NCBI GenBank assembly: GCA_031556375.1 | Contig: JAVBTA010000006.1 | Coordinates: 1-64,000, forward strand | Source of the DNA: BNXB01 sp031556375 | Lineage (GTDB): Bacteria > Bacteroidota > Bacteroidia > Bacteroidales > Azobacteroidaceae | DNA: 64,000 bases | Direction: 5' to 3' | Part shown: one piece after another, positions 61,428 through 64,000 of the stretch | Layout of the letters: each line of letters starts with the position of its first letter | How positions within the stretch are numbered: position 1 is the first letter of the stretch | Translations under genes and position numbers: made by a program | The notes under the pieces: generated by a model | The model's database searches: none | The model's input: the letters and a program-made list of their open reading frames with translations, nothing else | What the model was told of the DNA's origin: nothing

Positions 61428-62108
61428 ATGAAAAAAGTAAATGTTTTTGCCGCTTTATTATTATGTGTGGCTATAGTCTTCGGCGGATGTAATGCCAGCA
61501 ATACAGCTAAAGGTACAGGAATCGGGGCTGGTGGTGGTGCTGCTGTAGGAGCAGGTATCGGAGCTTTGATTAACGGAGGTAAAGGTGCTGCCTGGGGTGC
61601 GGGTATCGGTGCTATTGTCGGTGGTGCTGCAGGTGCATTAATCGGAAATAAAATGGATAAACAAAAAGCTGAATTGGAAAAAATCCAGGGAGCTCAGGTT
61701 GAGTCTGTCAACGATGGTCAAGCTATTAAAGTTACTTTTGAATCAGGAATCTTGTTTGCCACAAATTCAAGTACATTGAATCAGGCTTCTAAAAATTCTT
61801 TGACTCAATTTTCTAATAGCTTGAAAACTAATCCTGATACAAATGTTCAAATCTATGGACATACCGATAGTTCCGGAAACGACCAGATCAACGTTCCTTT
61901 GTCACAACAACGTGCTCAATCTGTAATGGATTATCTTGTTGGGCAAGGTGTTAGTGGTGCTCGTATGACTTCTCAGGGGATGGGATCTTCTCAGCCGGTT
62001 GCAGATAACTCAACTTCTGCAGGTAAAGCTCAAAACCGTCGTGTAGAAGTGTATATCACTCCAAATGAAAAGATGATTGAAGAAGCTCAACAAGGGACAT
62101 TAAAATAA
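61428..62108 (+). CDS. OmpA-family lipoprotein with glycine zipper
   Basis: Lipoprotein of 226 residues that links the outer membrane to peptidoglycan. Signal peptide with lipobox FGGC near residue 20, then a glycine zipper (about 30-75, GAGIGAL, GAGIGAIVGGAAGALIG) likely to pack in a membrane, and an OmpA C-terminal domain (about 95-215) with the peptidoglycan-binding residues in YGHTDSSGNDQINVPLSQQRA and QNRRVEVYI. The layout resembles YiaD. A terminator follows. Confidence 0.93.
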   Translation: MKKVNVFAALLLCVAIVFGGCNASNTAKGTGIGAGGGAAVGAGIGALINGGKGAAWGAGIGAIVGGAAGALIGNKMDKQKAELEKIQGAQVESVNDGQAIKVTFESGILFATNSSTLNQASKNSLTQFSNSLKTNPDTNVQIYGHTDSSGNDQINVPLSQQRAQSVMDYLVGQGVSGARMTSQGMGSSQPVADNSTSAGKAQNRRVEVYITPNEKMIEEAQQGTLK

Positions 62109-62155
62109 TTACTCTAAATACGATCCTAGATTGTATTTAAGCTGAGGTTCACTAA

Positions 62156-62212
62156 ACAGAAAGCCCGTCATTTCTCCTTACAATAGAAATGACGGACTTT
62201 CTGTTTATTTAT
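62156..62212. terminator. GTCATT palindromic repeat, short form; terminator
   Basis: 20-bp stem with one internal mismatch (arms 62156-62175 and 62185-62204, 9-nt loop), followed by a T-rich run. It ends the OmpA lipoprotein gene and carries the same CCGTCATTTC core as the elements at 4118 and 21081. The rest of 62109-62343 shows no gene. Confidence 0.7.
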
Positions 62213-62343
62213 TTTAAATTTATTTCACAATTATAAATTAAACTATTCTAAAATCTTCAAGTCATAATAACATGAATACAAATTGAAACAGGCCTATTCA
62301 TAAAATATTCTTTTCAAAGTATCACTATTAAAAAATTAAAGTT

Positions 62344-62898
62344 ATGAAAAGCAAGGTTATTATTTTGTTTGCAATGTTTGGTTTTGTATCGCTAACAATG
62401 TTTGCTCAGAAAGGAAATCCGGAGAGAAACAGGAGTGATAAGATGAAATCCGTAATGATAGGACGTATCAGTAATCAATTGAATCTTACTCCGGAAGAAG
62501 CCGAAAAATTCTGGCCTGTATTCAATGAAATGCAGGCGAAGAGACAGGAACTTAGAAAACCGATGAGGGATGAGATGTCCAGTCTGAGGAAATCCAAGGA
62601 AAACGGACAACCACCAATGGAGGCCGAATATCAAAAGATGGTTTCGTTAAGCTTGGATTACAAGGTAAAAGATGCAGAATTAACAAAAACTTATTTCGAA
62701 AAATTCGGAAAAATCCTTCCGGCGGAAAAAGTATTCAAACTGGAACGTATAGGGATGCAAGCCAAAGAGAAAATAGCTCATCGTTTTGATAAAATGAAAG
62801 ATAAAAAAGATGTTCGTTATAACAAGGATACGAAGAAAGGCAAAAAGCAAGGCAAAGCAGATGGCGAAAGCAGAAGTTCTGCGGATAAAAAAGGATAA
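62344..62898 (+). CDS. Spy/CpxP-like periplasmic protein
   Basis: A 184-residue exported protein with signal peptide (VIILFAMFGFVSLTMFAQ). The mature part is helical and basic and carries an LTxxQ-like motif (NQLNLTPEEAEKFWPVFNEMQAKRQELRKPM), a pattern of periplasmic chaperones of the Spy/CpxP type and of Bacteroidota relatives linked to sigma factors. The C-terminus is a Lys-rich tail (KKGKKQGKADGESRSSADKKG). No sigma factor adjoins it here. Function is inferred only. Confidence 0.72.
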   Translation: MKSKVIILFAMFGFVSLTMFAQKGNPERNRSDKMKSVMIGRISNQLNLTPEEAEKFWPVFNEMQAKRQELRKPMRDEMSSLRKSKENGQPPMEAEYQKMVSLSLDYKVKDAELTKTYFEKFGKILPAEKVFKLERIGMQAKEKIAHRFDKMKDKKDVRYNKDTKKGKKQGKADGESRSSADKKG

Positions 62899-62914
62899 GG
62901 ATTAAAAAATTTTG

Positions 62915-62922
62915 TATCTTTG
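62915..62922 (+). promoter_or_regulatory. -7 promoter element of proS
   Basis: TATCTTTG matches TAnnTTTG. It lies 142 nt before the proS start, so the transcript would have a leader of about 130 nt that contains the hairpin repeat at 62956. Confidence 0.55.
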
Positions 62923-62955
62923 CACCCCGAAAACAATGGGTGCGTTATACCAATG

Positions 62956-63019
62956 CACCGTCATTCCGATTACAAGGGGGAATCTGCTCAGATCTCTCAC
63001 GATGTCAGGGATGACGGTG
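62956..63019 (+). repeat. GTCATT palindromic repeat, long form, in proS leader
   Basis: 12-bp arms 62956-62967 and 63008-63019 (one G-U pair) with an inner segment similar to that of the copy at 21081. No T-run of terminator type follows directly. It sits between the proS -7 element and start codon. Confidence 0.6.
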
Positions 63020-63063
63020 GTTGTTTTGTTATTATTTATTTTCTATTAAACGGAAAAACAATT

Positions 63064-64000
63064 ATGGCAGTAGAAATCAAGGAACTGACTTCGAGAAGCG
63101 AAAATTATTCGCAATGGTACAATGATTTGGTAATTAAGGCAGATTTGGCTGAAAACTCGGCTGTTCGCGGTTGTATGGTGATCAAACCGTATGGTTATGC
63201 GATTTGGGAAAAGATTCAGCGACAGTTGGATGATATGTTCAAAGAAACAGGTCATGTGAATGCATATTTCCCCTTATTTATCCCCAAGTCTTTCCTTAGT
63301 AAGGAAGCCGACCATGTAGAGGGCTTTGCAAAAGAATGTGCTGTCGTAACTCATTACAGATTGAAAAATGATCCGAATGGTCGTGGAGTCATAGTTGATC
63401 CGGAAGCTCGTTTGGAAGAAGAGCTGATTGTTCGTCCTACTTCAGAGACAATTATTTGGAATACCTATAAAAACTGGATACAATCGTATCGCGATTTACC
63501 TATTCTGTGTAATCAATGGGCTAATGTAGTTCGGTGGGAAATGCGTACACGTTTGTTTCTGCGTACGGCAGAATTCCTTTGGCAGGAAGGGCATACGGCT
63601 CATGCTACAAAGGAAGAGGCGATTGAGGAAACAGAAAAGATGTTGAATGTTTATGCCGAGTTTGCGGAAAACTATATGGCAGTACCTGTTTTGAAAGGTT
63701 TGAAATCAGCAAATGAGCGTTTTGCAGGAGCTTTGGAAACATACTGTATCGAAGCGTTGATGCAGGATGGAAAAGCTTTGCAGGCAGGAACGTCTCACTT
63801 TCTAGGACAAAATTTTGCCAAAGCGTTTGATGTACAATTCCTGGATAAAGATGGTAAGCGTGATTATGTCTGGGCTACATCATGGGGTGTTTCAACCCGT
63901 TTGATGGGGGCTTTGATTATGGCCCACTCCGATGATAACGGATTAGTATTACCTCCGAAACTGGCTCCTTATCAGGTGGTTATTGTTCCAATCTATAAAA
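63064..64000 (+). CDS. proS: Prolyl-tRNA synthetase, partial (5' part)
   Basis: Charges tRNA-Pro. The first 312 codons are present and the gene runs off the right end. Class II motifs seen: motif 1 region GCMVIKPYGYAIWEKIQRQLDDMF, RPTSETIIW near residue 123 and motif 2 with RWEMRTRLFLRTAEFLWQEGHTAHAT near 157-182. The sequence has no bacterial editing (INS) insertion between motifs 2 and 3, so this is the archaeal/eukaryotic-like ProRS form found in Bacteroidota. The start is the ATG at 63064. Confidence 0.95.
   Translation, partial: MAVEIKELTSRSENYSQWYNDLVIKADLAENSAVRGCMVIKPYGYAIWEKIQRQLDDMFKETGHVNAYFPLFIPKSFLSKEADHVEGFAKECAVVTHYRLKNDPNGRGVIVDPEARLEEELIVRPTSETIIWNTYKNWIQSYRDLPILCNQWANVVRWEMRTRLFLRTAEFLWQEGHTAHATKEEAIEETEKMLNVYAEFAENYMAVPVLKGLKSANERFAGALETYCIEALMQDGKALQAGTSHFLGQNFAKAFDVQFLDKDGKRDYVWATSWGVSTRLMGALIMAHSDDNGLVLPPKLAPYQVVIVPIYK

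Overview
The window is a stretch of chromosome from a member of the phylum Bacteroidota, most likely order Bacteroidales. The evidence is a SusC/SusD pair, a type III glutamine synthetase, several lineage-typical families of unknown function (DUF3256, DUF4293, DUF4468, DUF5606, the Rpb6-like omega subunit), starts that mostly lack Shine-Dalgarno sequences, and many copies of the Bacteroidota -7 promoter element TAnnTTTG. I cannot fix the genus from sequence alone. Most of the window is ordinary core genome.

Layout. 1-16.9 kb: glnN, aroC, a SlyD-like FKBP with a Cys-rich tail, a recJ-recQ-outer membrane protein run, then tsaC/sua5, a polyprenyl-phosphate sugar transferase, a ClC channel, fmt, two glycosyltransferases and a phosphate-selective-type porin. 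17-23 kb: a secreted Tyr/Trp/Gly/Ser-rich repeat protein paired with a FadL-like barrel, an ECF sigma factor followed by an unlisted 59-residue protein, and the divergent nagB and ROK kinase genes. 23-29 kb: an XRE regulator divergent from an orphan SusC/SusD operon, with a palindrome over the operon promoter. 29-31 kb: an exported DUF4468-flavin reductase fusion and a patatin phospholipase.

31.2-35.0 kb is the accessory part. It lies against the 3' end of a tRNA-Lys gene and holds a truncated hipA, a YefM/YoeB module with a recognisable operator, a second RelE/ParE-type module, orphan fragments and direct repeats beside the tRNA. It looks like a decayed integration site, although no integrase or second att copy is visible.

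35-64 kb: a TonB-dependent receptor with aroE, a CPA2 antiporter with rlmH, a paaK-ACT-bamD-omega-DUF4293 cluster, a truA-EamA-DUF3256-HAD run, inositol-3-phosphate synthase followed by an acyltransferase (suggesting inositol lipid synthesis), a PDZ protein, a complete RND efflux triad, a higBA locus whose toxin is interrupted by an in-frame stop, hemH, DedA, MATE, two small conserved proteins, an OmpA lipoprotein, a Spy-like protein and the 5' part of proS, which runs off the window.

The most notable signals are the broken higB beside an intact higA and its palindromic operator, the YefM operator with a TGTACA core, the palindrome on the SusCD promoter, a dispersed GTCATT palindrome family of four copies, inverted decamer arrays between ino1 and the acyltransferase, and the small protein after the ECF sigma factor. 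I found no CRISPR array, insertion sequence, prophage or clearly novel multi-gene system.
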